64,000 bases of DNA from Citreicoccus inhibens (GTDB lineage: Bacteria; Myxococcota; Myxococcia; Myxococcales; Myxococcaceae). Below are positions 42,327-51,655 of this stretch, piece by piece. Position 1 is the first letter of the stretch. Each line of letters opens with the position of its first letter. A program made the translations under genes and the position numbers. Location: positions 1 to 64,000 of the forward strand of contig NZ_JAHNZT010000014.1 in assembly GCF_019039035.1 (NCBI RefSeq), read 5' to 3'. Under the pieces are notes generated by a model. That model was not told the DNA's origin. It did no database searches and saw only the letters and a program-made list of their open reading frames with translations.

Positions 42327-43703
42327 ATGAGCCCGTCCGCGCACTCCCTGTTGCTCGTCGATGATGACTCCGCCTTCCGCAAGGTCTACGGCGGCTTGTT
42401 GCGCCAGTCGGGCTACGAGGTGGTGGAGGCCGCGGACCGTGCCGCGGCTCGGGCGGCCTTCGAGTCCCGCGCCTTTCCCCTGGTGCTCCTGGACCTGATG
42501 CTCCCGCCCGACGGCAGCGTGTCGTCCGGGCTGGAGCAATTGGGGGCGCTGCTGGGCGCGCGGCCCGGCTGCAAGGTCATCGTCGTCTCGGGCGTGGGGG
42601 ACACGCGGCACTCGCTGGAGGCCATCCGACTGGGGGCCTACGACTTTCTCACCAAGCCCGTGGATCCGGACGTGCTGCTCGTGGTCGTGCAGCGGGCCCT
42701 GGCGCGCGTGACGCTGGAGCGGCAGGTGGAGAGCCTGCGCTCGTCGCTGGCGCACGTGGGTGCGCAGACGGCCATGGTGGGGCAGAGCGCCCCCTTCCTC
42801 GCGGCCGTGTCGCTGGCGGAGCGGGTGGCGGCGAGCGACCTGCCCGTGCTCGTCACGGGCGAGAACGGCACGGGCAAGGAATTGCTCGCGCGCACGGTGC
42901 ACCAGCGGAGCCGGCGCCACGCGGGCCCGTTCGTACCCGTCAACTGCGGGGCGCTGGCGGAGACGCTGCTGGAGAGCGCGCTGTTCGGTCACGTGAAGGG
43001 GAGCTTCACGGGCGCCACGCGCGACCACCGGGGCCTCTTCATGGAGGCGGACGGCGGCACGCTCTTCCTGGACGAGATTGGCGACATGACGCCCGCGCTC
43101 CAGGTCAAGGTGCTGCGCGCGCTGGAGACAGGGGACTTCCTCCCGGTGGGGGCGGACGCGCCGGTCCACGTGGACGTGCGGCTCATCTCCGCGACGAACA
43201 AGGACCTGGCGCGCATGCAGCAGGAGGGCTCGTTCCGCGAGGACCTCTTCTGGCGCATCAAGGGCGTGGAGGTCCGCCTGCCCGCGCTGCGCGAGCGCGC
43301 CTTGGACGTGCCCGTGCTGGCCAAGCACTTCCTGAACCAGTGCGCGCACCTGTGCCCGGATGGCCGCGCGAGGCTGTTGTCGGACGGCGCCGCGGAGGCG
43401 CTCGGCGCGCACGCGTGGCCGGGAAATCTGCGCGAGCTGCGCCACGAGATGCAGCGCGCCACCGTGCTCGCGGGGGAGCGCCGGGAGATCCAACCCGAGG
43501 ACCTCTCCTTCACCGGCGCCGAGCGCGCCCGCCCCGCGCCGCCGGGGGGCAGCACGCTCGCGCAGAAGGTGGAGGCGCTGGAGCGGCGCGAAATCGAGGA
43601 GGCGCTCCGTCGCTTCCAGCACAACCGCACGCACACCGCCGAGGCGCTGGGGCTGTCTCGCCAGGGACTCCTGAAGAAGCTGGAGCGCCTGGGCCTCACC
43701 TGA
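42327..43703 (+). CDS. NtrC-family sigma54 response regulator (REC-AAA+-HTH)
   Basis: The 458-residue product has a receiver domain with the acidic pocket VDDDS (residues 11-15), phosphorylatable Asp56 in LLDLMLP and Lys in TKPVDP. The AAA+ domain follows, with Walker A GENGTGKE, then FGHVKGSFTGATRD, GGTLFLDEIGD, and a Fis-type helix-turn-helix (HTAEALGLSRQGLLKKLERL). The sigma54-contact loop reads GSFTGA instead of GAFTGA, a substitution at the second position. The start MSPSAHSLLLVDDD is at ATG 42327. No histidine kinase is adjacent; the unpaired kinase at 26487 is a conceivable but unproven partner. Confidence 0.93.
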   Translation: MSPSAHSLLLVDDDSAFRKVYGGLLRQSGYEVVEAADRAAARAAFESRAFPLVLLDLMLPPDGSVSSGLEQLGALLGARPGCKVIVVSGVGDTRHSLEAIRLGAYDFLTKPVDPDVLLVVVQRALARVTLERQVESLRSSLAHVGAQTAMVGQSAPFLAAVSLAERVAASDLPVLVTGENGTGKELLARTVHQRSRRHAGPFVPVNCGALAETLLESALFGHVKGSFTGATRDHRGLFMEADGGTLFLDEIGDMTPALQVKVLRALETGDFLPVGADAPVHVDVRLISATNKDLARMQQEGSFREDLFWRIKGVEVRLPALRERALDVPVLAKHFLNQCAHLCPDGRARLLSDGAAEALGAHAWPGNLRELRHEMQRATVLAGERREIQPEDLSFTGAERARPAPPGGSTLAQKVEALERREIEEALRRFQHNRTHTAEALGLSRQGLLKKLERLGLT

Positions 43704-43716
43704 GCGCGCTCGCGGC

Positions 43717-44376
43717 TCAGAACAGGCGCGTGCCCAGGCCCACGCGGGCGTTGAAGCCCAGGCGCGTGTGGCCCAGGCCGCTGCGCGCCTGGAACGTCTC
43801 CACGCCCAGCTGGCCCGCGGCGAGCAGCGACAGGTTGTCGCCCAGGTACAGCTCCACGCCGCCGCCGCCCAGCGCCTGGAAGCGCCGCTTCGCCTCGTGG
43901 CCCAGCCCGAAGTCGAACGGCAGATCCACCAGCCCCAGCAGGGCCGCCGTCTCGCCCATGCGCCAACTCGCCACCATCCCTGGCGACACCCGCATCAGCA
44001 CGCCGGAGAAGTTGTCCGAGTCCAGGTACGTGGCCCCTGAGTTGAGCACCACGCCCACGCCCAGCACGGGCGCCAGCCGCAGCGCCCCGCGCTCCAGCAC
44101 CTCCTTGCGCGCCGCCAGCTCCAGCGTGGCCGCGACCTTGAACCAGTCGAAGCGGGCCCGCGCCTCCATCTCCAGGCCGCCAATGCCCTGACGAAACCCC
44201 GCGCCCACCTCGGGCGCGCCCATGTAGCCGTACAGCGCGGTGGCGCCCGCCGGCAGCGTGGCCGGGCCCACCACCGAGCCCAGCGGATCATCCGCGGTCC
44301 GGCTCGGCTCCGCGCCCTCGGCGGCGGACACGGTGGGCACCAGCAACACGCACAGACACAACGCGAGGCGATTCAT
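43717..44376 (-). CDS. Outer-membrane beta-barrel-like protein
   Basis: The 219-residue product has a clean signal peptide (LALCLCVLLVPTVSAAEG) and then amphipathic strands with Gly and aromatic alternation (LYGYMGAPEVGAGFRQGI). It ends GLGTRLF, an aromatic terminus typical of outer-membrane barrels. About eight strands would fit the length. No family is recognised. It converges on the NtrC-like regulator gene (13 bp between stops). Confidence 0.74.
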   Translation of the reverse strand: MNRLALCLCVLLVPTVSAAEGAEPSRTADDPLGSVVGPATLPAGATALYGYMGAPEVGAGFRQGIGGLEMEARARFDWFKVAATLELAARKEVLERGALRLAPVLGVGVVLNSGATYLDSDNFSGVLMRVSPGMVASWRMGETAALLGLVDLPFDFGLGHEAKRRFQALGGGGVELYLGDNLSLLAAGQLGVETFQARSGLGHTRLGFNARVGLGTRLF

Positions 44377-44480
44377 GCGCGCACCCTACCTTGGGGGCTG
44401 CATGACCGGAACCCGACGCTTCCTCCGACTTGAGTGCCCCTTGCGTCTCTGTCAGGCTTCGCTCGAAGAATTAGAAATCC

Positions 44481-45554
44481 ATGTCTGCCAGTTCTCACCG
44501 CGCCTCGCATCCAGACGTGCCGCCTGCCTCCTCGGCGCCGGAGTCCTCCGCGCGCGAGGCCCCGGGGTGGGTGCTGCGGGTGGGGAGCGCGAGCGCGGGG
44601 ACCTCGGAGCTGGCGTCGGCGCTCGTCGCGGCGGGCTTCGCGACCGTGGAGGTCGAGGGACTGCGCGACGCGCTCGTCCTGCTGCTGGGCGAGGGGCCGT
44701 TGCCGGGCTTCGTGGTGGTGGACACGGAGCTGGTGGACGGAGACGGCTTCAGCTTGTGCGGTCAGCTGCGCGCGGAGGCCCGCACGGCGCACGTGCCGGT
44801 GCTGCTCCTGGCGCGGCGCGAGGAGGAGTTCCACCGCGACCTGGCCGGCGGAGTGGGCGCGGACGACTACCTGGCCGAGCCACTCGTGGCGGACGTCGTG
44901 GCGCTCGCGCGGCTGCGCGCGGGACACCGCAGCGCGGACGCGGCCTGCACGTCGGACACGTCGCTCCTTCCGCTGACCCACGTGGCGCGAGCGCTCCTGG
45001 CGGGCGTGCGCTCCGGGCGCGTGGCGCTGACGGACGGGGATGGCTGGTTCGCGTTCCGACACGGCCTCCTCGTGGACGCGGCCTTCCATGGCGAGCGCGG
45101 CAGTCAGGCCTTCCGCCGGCTCCTGTGCTTCGGCGCGGGGGCGTACGCGGTGGTGTTCGGCCCGGAGCTGCACAAGGGCTCGTTCACCATGGACCGCGCC
45201 TTCCTGTGCGAGCAGGTGCTGCCGGGGCTGGCGCGCTTCGATGTGCTCCGGGCCCGAGGGCTGCCCCTGGCCGCGCGGCTCACGGTGGACTTCGCGCGGC
45301 TCGCGCGGCACCTGCCCACGCTGCCCGAGGACGTGGGCGAGGTGGTGCGCCTGTTCGACGGGCGGCGCACGCTGCGCGCCATGCTGCTCGACTGCCGCTT
45401 CCCCGAGGCCGTGGCGTACGAGGCGGCCACCCGCCTGTTCATGCTGGGCGTGCTGGTGCCCGCGTGCTTCGTGGAGGAGCGCGAGCGCGTGCTCCCGGGC
45501 GCCGAGGCGCCTCGCCTCTTCGAGCCCGAGTCCCCCGAGCCCGCCGGTTCGTGA
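44481..45554 (+). CDS. Degenerate receiver domain fused to a DUF4388 (PATAN-like) domain
   Basis: The 357-residue product has a disordered N-terminus (~1-28), a receiver-like domain (~30-140) and a DUF4388-type domain (~155-330; LTHVARALLAGVRSGRVALT onward). The receiver keeps an Asp at the phosphorylation position (VVVDTELVDGDG) but lacks the acidic pair at the end of the first strand (LRVGSAS). It has Glu where the conserved Lys belongs (YLAEPL). It is probably not a normal phospho-switch. DUF4388 proteins are frequent in myxobacteria and are associated with signalling and motility complexes. Confidence 0.82.
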   Translation: MSASSHRASHPDVPPASSAPESSAREAPGWVLRVGSASAGTSELASALVAAGFATVEVEGLRDALVLLLGEGPLPGFVVVDTELVDGDGFSLCGQLRAEARTAHVPVLLLARREEEFHRDLAGGVGADDYLAEPLVADVVALARLRAGHRSADAACTSDTSLLPLTHVARALLAGVRSGRVALTDGDGWFAFRHGLLVDAAFHGERGSQAFRRLLCFGAGAYAVVFGPELHKGSFTMDRAFLCEQVLPGLARFDVLRARGLPLAARLTVDFARLARHLPTLPEDVGEVVRLFDGRRTLRAMLLDCRFPEAVAYEAATRLFMLGVLVPACFVEERERVLPGAEAPRLFEPESPEPAGS

Positions 45555-45641
45555 AGGTTTGACTCGGCGGCCCGCCTCAGGGCAGAAGGCCGGACAGGGT
45601 TGCACTCCCACCGCTGAGCACCCGCGAGAGGCGACGCTGCC

Positions 45642-46391
45642 ATGTCCGGTCATAACCGTTGGTCGAAGATCAAGCGCCAGAAGGCCGCGATGGGCGCGAC
45701 CAAGGGCGCGCTCTACTCCAAGGTCATCAAGGAGATCACCGTCTCGGCCCGCCTGGGCGGCGGTGACCCCGCGGGCAATGCGCGCCTGCGCGTCGCCATC
45801 GCCGCGGCGCGCGAGGCCAACATGCCCCGCGACTCCATCGAGCGCGCCGTCAAGAAGGGCACCGGTGAGCTGGAGGGCGAGAGCTACGAAGAGGTGACGT
45901 ACGAGGGCTACGGCCCCGGCGGCGTGGCCCTCATCGTCGAGTGCCTCACCGACAACCGCAACCGCACCGCCAGCGACGTGCGCTCCATCCTCGGCAAGTG
46001 GGGCGGCAACCTCGCCACCGAGGGCGCGGTGGGCTGGATGTTCCACAAGAAGGGCGTCATCACGGTGAAGCCCGGACCCAGCGAGGATGCGGTGATGGAG
46101 AAGGCGCTGGAGGCGGGCGCCGAGGACGTGCTCGAGCAGGGCGCGGATGGCTTCGAGGTCCGCACCGCGCCCACGGACCTGCACACCGTGGCCGCCAGCC
46201 TGGAGGCCGCGGGCATGAGCCTGGGCGAGCAGAAGTGGACCTACGTGCCGCAGAACACCCTCAAGGTGGACGGCGACAACGCGCGCAAGGTGCTGCGGTT
46301 GATGGACGCGCTCGAGGACAACGACGACGTGCAGAACGTGCACGCCAACTTCGAGATCGACGAATCCCTGATGGAGTCGCTGTCCCCCTAG
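45642..46391 (+). CDS. YebC/PmpR-family protein
   Basis: The 249-residue product starts MSGHNRWSKIKRQKAAMGA, the YebC/TACO1 signature, and contains NMPRDSIERAVKKGTGELEG, YEGYGPGGVALIVECLTDN and NLATEGAVGWMF. Length is normal. YebC proteins were annotated as transcription regulators; more recent work also ties them to translation of difficult sequences such as polyproline. It lies just before ruvC-ruvA, a common bacterial arrangement. Confidence 0.95.
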   Translation: MSGHNRWSKIKRQKAAMGATKGALYSKVIKEITVSARLGGGDPAGNARLRVAIAAAREANMPRDSIERAVKKGTGELEGESYEEVTYEGYGPGGVALIVECLTDNRNRTASDVRSILGKWGGNLATEGAVGWMFHKKGVITVKPGPSEDAVMEKALEAGAEDVLEQGADGFEVRTAPTDLHTVAASLEAAGMSLGEQKWTYVPQNTLKVDGDNARKVLRLMDALEDNDDVQNVHANFEIDESLMESLSP

Positions 46392-46417
46392 CGCGGGCCG
46401 CGGAAAGGACACTGGAC

Positions 46418-46999
46418 GTGCGCGTGCTTGGCGTGGACCCTGGCAGCCGCTTCATGGGCTACGGGGTGGTGGAGGACCGGCGGGGCAAGCTGGTGCACGT
46501 GGGCCATGGCGTCATCAAGGTGCCCGAGTCCGCGCCCCTGGCTGACCGCCTGCGCGACCTGCACTTCGCGCTGAGCGAGGCCATCGCGCGCTACAAGCCC
46601 ACGGCCGTGGCGGTGGAAGGCGTCTTCACCTTCCGCAATGCACGCAGCGCGCTGGTGCTGGGACACGCGCGCGGCGTGGCGCTGCTCGCGGCGGCGCAGG
46701 CGGGGCTCGCGGTGCATGAGTACCCGCCGGCCCGGGTGAAGAAGTCGGTGGGCGCGGGAGGCGCGGACGGCAAGGACGCGGTGGCGCGCATGGTGCGCAC
46801 GTTCCTGGACCTGGACGCCTCCACGCTGGAGCGCGCGGACGCCAGCGACGCGCTGGCCGTGGCGCTGTGTCATCTCAACCAGGGCCGGGCCGGCATTCCG
46901 TCGGCGGGCCCGTCAGCGGGCCGGGGCAAGCGCAAGGGCGCGGCGTCGTTGCTCGCGGAGCGGCTGGCGCCCGCCTACAAGCGCCCGGAGACGCGATGA
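46418..46999 (+). CDS. ruvC: Holliday-junction resolvase RuvC
   Basis: RuvC cuts four-way DNA junctions with RuvAB. The start is GTG 46418 behind GGAAAGGAC, giving the family N-terminus VRVLGVDPGSR. The four catalytic acids are visible: Asp in GVDPGS, Glu in VEGVFTF, and two Asp in ADASDALAVALCH. The 193-residue product has a basic C-terminal tail of about 35 residues (GRGKRKGAASLLAERL) beyond the usual core. It overlaps ruvA by 4 bp. Confidence 0.95.
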   Translation: MRVLGVDPGSRFMGYGVVEDRRGKLVHVGHGVIKVPESAPLADRLRDLHFALSEAIARYKPTAVAVEGVFTFRNARSALVLGHARGVALLAAAQAGLAVHEYPPARVKKSVGAGGADGKDAVARMVRTFLDLDASTLERADASDALAVALCHLNQGRAGIPSAGPSAGRGKRKGAASLLAERLAPAYKRPETR

Positions 47000-47610
47000 T
47001 TGCCCGGCTGCGTGGCACCGTGGTGGAGAAGGGGCTGGAAGACGCCGTCATCGACGTGAACGGCGTCGGGTATCGGGTGAACCTCTCCACGCTCTCGCTG
47101 GGGAAGCTGCCCGCGGATGGCCAGCCCGTGGAGGTGCGCATCCGCACCGTCGTGCGCGAGGACGCCTTCGAGCTGTTCGGCTTCCTCACCGTCGCCGAGG
47201 AGGAGGTGTTCCTCCTGCTCAACGGCGTGTCCCGCGTGGGCCCGCGCATGGCCCTGTCCGTCCTCTCCGGCATGGAGGTCGCGGAGCTGGTGACGGCGCT
47301 CGCGCACGGAGAAGTGGCCCGGCTGGCCAAGATTCACGGTGTCGGGAAGAAGACAGCCGAGCGACTGGTGCTGGAACTGAAGGACAAGGTGAAGTCCATT
47401 CACCTGGAGGCCGTGGCCCGGGGCGCCGCGGCCCCCACTCCCCAGGTCGGCGGTACGAAGTCCGACCTCGTCTCCGCCCTGCTCAACCTGGGCTACAAAC
47501 CACCCCAAGCGGAGAAGGCCGCCGAGTTGGCCAGTGAACGCTTGGGCCCCGAAGCGACGTTCCAGGCCCTCTTCCGCGAGGCACTCAAGGCGTTGCGCTC
47601 AGGCGGTTGA
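46996..47610 (+). CDS. ruvA: Holliday-junction branch-migration protein RuvA
   Basis: RuvA binds junction DNA and positions the RuvB motors. The 204-residue product starts MIARLRGTVVEKG. The OB-fold N-domain is followed by two helix-hairpin-helix motifs (FLLLNGVSRVGPRMA and LAKIHGVGKKTAERL), a flexible linker, and the C-domain that contacts RuvB (VSALLNLGYKPPQAEKA). All family parts are present. The ATG overlaps the ruvC stop. ruvB is not next in line but starts 3 kb downstream. Confidence 0.96.
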   Translation: MIARLRGTVVEKGLEDAVIDVNGVGYRVNLSTLSLGKLPADGQPVEVRIRTVVREDAFELFGFLTVAEEEVFLLLNGVSRVGPRMALSVLSGMEVAELVTALAHGEVARLAKIHGVGKKTAERLVLELKDKVKSIHLEAVARGAAAPTPQVGGTKSDLVSALLNLGYKPPQAEKAAELASERLGPEATFQALFREALKALRSGG

Positions 47611-47844
47611 AGTTCGGGACTCCGGGCAGAACCCGCACAAACTTCCATTCCAGTTAAAATGGAAGCGGTTGGAGGTTGGACGGCGCGGGTGTCGAGGTGG
47701 ACGCACGGTCGGATTGGCACGCAGGCTCTCGGACATGCCAACGGGTCCGAAGCCTGAGGGTTGCTGATGAATTCCGCCGGGGATGTCACTTTGCAGCCCG
47801 GACGGTGGAGGGGAGGGCTTCCACCGTGGACAAGGAGTCTCGCG

Positions 47845-49326
47845 ATGATGGCGTGGCGTGGTGTTCATGTCCTCGTTCCGTTGCTGGCGGGCTGTGGGGT
47901 GGGATGTGGCCCCATGGGTTGGGATGACGGGCTCCCGGGCGTGGGGGTGGAATCCCAGGAGTTGGACGCGGGGCGCTGTGGGGGCGCGCCGCATCGCGTG
48001 GGTGACGCGTCGCCCAATGCGCCGCCGGGGGGCGGCCGGCCGGACCTGCTGGTGTTGGGGGGCGAGCAGCTCTTCTACTCAGCGGATGACGGAGTCCACG
48101 GCCGCGAGCTGTGGGCGAGCAATGGCGAGGACACCGGCACGCGCATGCTGCGCGACGTGCGCCCGGGCCCCGCGGGAGGCACGCCTCGATTCCTGAAGCG
48201 GGTGGGGCGCCAGGTCTTCTTCGTGGCGGATGACGGCGTGCACGGGCCGGAGCTGTGGAAGAGCGACGGGACGTCTGGCGGCACGGTGCTGGTGAAGGAC
48301 GTGCGGCCGGGGCCCGCGGGCAGCGCGCCCGACTGGTTCACCGAGCTTCGAGGCAAGCTCTACTTCACCGCGGACGACGGCGTGCATGGCCGCGAGCTGT
48401 GGGTGAGCGATGGGACGTCGGCGGGGACGGTGCTCGCGCGGGAGTTCGCGCCGGGGCCCGCGGCGGTCTACTTGGAGGGGCTGGCGGTGTGGAACAACCG
48501 GCTGGTGCTGGTGGCGTCCGGCGAGCATGACGTGACGCTCTGGGCCCTGGAGACCTCCGGCGCGGCGCAGGTGCTGTTCCGTGCGCCGGAGACCTCGCTC
48601 GTGTTCTCGCTGACGCCGGTGGGCTCGCGGCTGTTCTTCCTGGTGGACCCCGGCGACGGCATCGCGGCGCTGTGGGTCTCCTGGGGCCTGCCCCTGCTCT
48701 CGTTCCCCTTGCGGCGCTTCCAGGGGGACTATCCGGCTTCGCTCACGCGCATGGGCGACGCCGTGTACTTCATGGCGGGCGCCGAGGGCTTCTGGGGGGG
48801 GCCCGGCGATGGGGCCCACGGCGGCGAGCTGTGGAAGAGCGACGGCACGTGGCTGGGGACGCGCATGGTGAAGGACATCCGGCCGGGCGCGGAGTCGTCC
48901 TTGCCCTCGGGGCTCGTGGTGCTGGACGGGAAGCTGTTCTTCTCCGCGGATGACGGCGTGCACGGCCGCGAGCTGTGGAGGAGCGACGGCACGTCCTCGG
49001 GCACACGCCTGTGGGCGGACTTGGAGCCGGGCTCCGTGGGCAGCTCGCCCGAGCAGCTGACCGTGGTGGGCGACGCGCTCGTCTTCTCCGCGGACACGCC
49101 GCAGCGCGGCCGCGAGGCGTGGCTCTCCGAGGCCCTTCCGTCCACGGCGCGGCGCCTGACGGACATCGCGCCGGGGCCCGCGTCGTCGAACCCGCACGGC
49201 TTCGTGGGGCTCGGGGGGAACGTCTACTTCGCGGCCACGGACGGGACGGGGGACGACGCGCTGTGGTCGCTCCCGCTGCGGGCCACGCCTCGGTGTCTGG
49301 AGGCGGTGGCGGCCGAGGCGCGCTGA
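47845..49326 (+). CDS. ELWxSDGT-repeat lipoprotein
   Basis: The start is ATG 47845 behind AAGGAG. The 493-residue precursor has lipobox LLAGC. It contains at least six units of about 48 residues built as ADDGVHGRELW.SDGT..GT..V.D..PGP, plus two or three diverged ones in the middle (VTLWALETSG, ALWVSWG). Repeats of this kind are common in myxobacterial surface proteins and probably fold as a beta-propeller-like ring for binding or adhesion. It sits between ruvA and ruvB with no obvious functional tie to them. The 234 bp before it (47611-47844) show no clear signal. Confidence 0.86.
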   Translation: MMAWRGVHVLVPLLAGCGVGCGPMGWDDGLPGVGVESQELDAGRCGGAPHRVGDASPNAPPGGGRPDLLVLGGEQLFYSADDGVHGRELWASNGEDTGTRMLRDVRPGPAGGTPRFLKRVGRQVFFVADDGVHGPELWKSDGTSGGTVLVKDVRPGPAGSAPDWFTELRGKLYFTADDGVHGRELWVSDGTSAGTVLAREFAPGPAAVYLEGLAVWNNRLVLVASGEHDVTLWALETSGAAQVLFRAPETSLVFSLTPVGSRLFFLVDPGDGIAALWVSWGLPLLSFPLRRFQGDYPASLTRMGDAVYFMAGAEGFWGGPGDGAHGGELWKSDGTWLGTRMVKDIRPGAESSLPSGLVVLDGKLFFSADDGVHGRELWRSDGTSSGTRLWADLEPGSVGSSPEQLTVVGDALVFSADTPQRGREAWLSEALPSTARRLTDIAPGPASSNPHGFVGLGGNVYFAATDGTGDDALWSLPLRATPRCLEAVAAEAR

Positions 49327-49338
49327 GCGCCTCGCGGC

Positions 49339-50424
49339 TCAGGCGGCGCGGCGGGCCGCGGGCGTGGGGCGCACGTCTCCCTCGTTCGGTGCGGGCAGCA
49401 CCACCGAGGGAGCGAGCCCGGGCGCGAGCAGGTGGGAGGTGAGGAGCGAGGACGGATGGAAGTTGATGTACGCGCCCTCGACGGCGGAGGGCCCGGCGAA
49501 CAGCTTCTCCACCACCATGGACGTGTACTGCTCCAGCGAGTCCTCGCGGGTGTTGCCGTTGAGCACCACCTCCCAGCCGAGCTGCTCGGCGAAGCGGCGC
49601 ACGCCGGGGATGTGCGACTGGAGCGGCGTGTAGCTCTCCGTGCACACGCCGTTCTCGCTGATGACGAACACCTCGCGCGCGTTGGCCACGGCCAGGGACA
49701 TGTTCCCCTGGGTGTGGCCGGGCGTGCTGAGGATGGCGGCGCCCTGGCCGAGCCACGCGTCGCCGTCGAGCAGCACCACGCGCTCCTCGGGGACCTCGGC
49801 GCCCCCGGGCACGAACCACACCTGCTGCATGGGGTGCAGGTGCTTCACCAGCTCCCACTCGGCGCGCTGCACGAGCAGCTTGGCGCGCGGGAAGAAGCCG
49901 GGCTGGCCATCCCCGCCCAGCCAGCCGCGCAGGTCCTGGATGTGGAGGTGGTCGAACGCGAGGTAGTCCACGTCGCCGGGCGTCAGCCCCAGGCGCTCCA
50001 GGTGGCTCTGGACGGTGCCGTGGCGGGTGGACATCACCTTGTCGGAGAGGAAGGCGCCGTAGCGCTCGCGCAGCGCGCGGTAGAAGGGCGCCGCGTAGCC
50101 CCGCTCGTAGTCGGTGGGGTTGAAGAGGAGGGTGCGCAGCTGTCCCGTCTCCGCCTCGACGAACTGCACCACCTGCATGCGGTTGGTCATCATCACGTAC
50201 GGCGCGGGAGACATGGCCGCGCCGCTGAAGGCGAAAATCGTGGGGTAGGGGAACGTGATGAGGTCGCACGTGGCCACCGCCGCCACGGGGCCCTCGGCGG
50301 TGAAGGCCTCGCGGGCCTGGAGGGTGGCGCGCCGCAGCCGCTGCATGCGCAGTCCGTGGACGCGCTCGGCGCGGGCCTCGGCGAGGAAGGGCAGGGCACG
50401 GAAGGACACGGCGCTGGGGCTCAT
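49339..50424 (-). CDS. Metallo-beta-lactamase-fold hydrolase
   Basis: The 361-residue product starts [20 protein letters not shown] (GGGAGA upstream). It shows MBL-fold elements: FDHLHIQD, a variant of HXHXD; the later metal-ligand segment [12 protein letters not shown]; and NFHPSS near the end. An N-terminal extension of about 70 residues ([20 protein letters not shown]) is not part of the core fold. Substrates in this family are diverse and none can be assigned. It is the only leftward gene between ruvA and ruvB. Confidence 0.83.
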   Translation of the reverse strand: MSPSAVSFRALPFLAEARAERVHGLRMQRLRRATLQAREAFTAEGPVAAVATCDLITFPYPTIFAFSGAAMSPAPYVMMTNRMQVVQFVEAETGQLRTLLFNPTDYERGYAAPFYRALRERYGAFLSDKVMSTRHGTVQSHLERLGLTPGDVDYLAFDHLHIQDLRGWLGGDGQPGFFPRAKLLVQRAEWELVKHLHPMQQVWFVPGGAEVPEERVVLLDGDAWLGQGAAILSTPGHTQGNMSLAVANAREVFVISENGVCTESYTPLQSHIPGVRRFAEQLGWEVVLNGNTREDSLEQYTSMVVEKLFAGPSAVEGAYINFHPSSLLTSHLLAPGLAPSVVLPAPNEGDVRPTPAARRAA

Positions 50425-50604
50425 GGTTCGTCTCCCATACTCAAAGCGGGGCACCTGGTGGCCGGCGGTCTCGGGCGATGTCTGGAATATGGCAGAAGCG
50501 CCCGGCGCGGGTCTTCCCGGGGAAGCCTCCCGGTCCCCGTCCGGCCAAGCCGCACCGCGGCAGATGTGCAGCGACATGCGCCCCCCATCCTGTATAGGGT
50601 CGGC

Positions 50605-51639
50605 ATGGTCATGGCGAGGAAGTCCGACACGCTCTCGGGGGCTAGCCAGCCGGAGGATGCCCGGCTCGATGCCTCCCTGCGCCCGCGCACCTTCGACGAG
50701 TACGTGGGGCAGGACGCCGTCACGGAGAAGCTCAAGGTCTACGTGACGGCCGCGCGCGCCCGAGGCGAGGCCCTGGACCACTGCCTGTTCTCTGGGCCCC
50801 CGGGCCTGGGCAAGACGTCCCTGGCGCACATCATCGCCAACGAACTGGGCGTGGGCGTGCACGTGACGAGCGGCCCCGCGCTGGAGCGCAAGGGCGACCT
50901 GGCCGGACTGCTCACCAACCTCAACGAGCGCGACGTCCTCTTCATCGACGAAATCCACCGGCTCAACGCGGCGGTGGAGGAGTACCTCTATCCGGCGATG
51001 GAGGACTTCCGGCTGGACATCACCATCGACACCGGGCCCGCGGCTCGGGCGATGAAGATTGACTTGCCGCCCTTCACGCTCATCGGCGCCACCACGCGCA
51101 CGGGCCTGCTCACGTCGCCCTTGCGCGACCGGTTCCAGATTCAGGAGCGGCTCGAGTACTACGAGCCCAAGTACCTGGAGCTCATCCTCGACCGCTCGGC
51201 GCGCATCCTCGGGGTGCCGTTGGATCGCGCGGCGAGCCAGGAAATCGCCACGCGCTCGCGCGGCACCCCCCGCATCGCCAACCGGCTGTTGCGCCGCCTG
51301 CGAGACTTCGCGGAGGTGGAGGGCAATGGCCGCATCACCTACGCGCTCGCGCACGACTCGCTGAGCCGATTGGGCGTGGACGCCAGCGGCCTGGACTCGA
51401 TGGACCGGAAGATCCTGCTCACCATCCTGGAGAAGTTCGGGGGAGGGCCCGTGGGCGTGGAGACCATCGCGGCCAGCGTGGGCGAGCAGCGCGATACCAT
51501 CGAGGACGTGTACGAGCCCTTCCTGCTGCAGGAGGGTTTCCTCCAGCGCACGCCACGCGGCCGCACCGCCACGCACCGCGCCTATCAGTACTTCAAGAAG
51601 GCGCCGCCCCCCAGCACGCCTCAGGGAAGTCTCTTCTGA
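50605..51639 (+). CDS. ruvB: Holliday-junction branch-migration motor RuvB
   Basis: RuvB is the hexameric AAA+ motor of RuvABC. The 344-residue product has [15 protein letters not shown], Walker [14 protein letters not shown], Walker [12 protein letters not shown], sensor 1 [11 protein letters not shown] and the arginine-finger/sensor 2 segment [14 protein letters not shown]. The winged-helix C-terminus ([20 protein letters not shown]) follows. ATG 50605 is chosen; ATG 50611 (MARKSD) is an equal alternative. It is detached from ruvCA by an ELW lipoprotein gene and an opposite-strand hydrolase gene, so it needs its own promoter in the 180-bp gap before it. Confidence 0.96.
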   Translation: MVMARKSDTLSGASQPEDARLDASLRPRTFDEYVGQDAVTEKLKVYVTAARARGEALDHCLFSGPPGLGKTSLAHIIANELGVGVHVTSGPALERKGDLAGLLTNLNERDVLFIDEIHRLNAAVEEYLYPAMEDFRLDITIDTGPAARAMKIDLPPFTLIGATTRTGLLTSPLRDRFQIQERLEYYEPKYLELILDRSARILGVPLDRAASQEIATRSRGTPRIANRLLRRLRDFAEVEGNGRITYALAHDSLSRLGVDASGLDSMDRKILLTILEKFGGGPVGVETIAASVGEQRDTIEDVYEPFLLQEGFLQRTPRGRTATHRAYQYFKKAPPPSTPQGSLF

Positions 51640-51655
51640 CCGCCGCAAGCGACCC

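Noticed and set aside
47715-47731. TTGGCACGCAGGCTCTC upstream of the ELW-repeat lipoprotein
   Set aside because: The -24 half is good but the invariant GC of the -12 element is missing.
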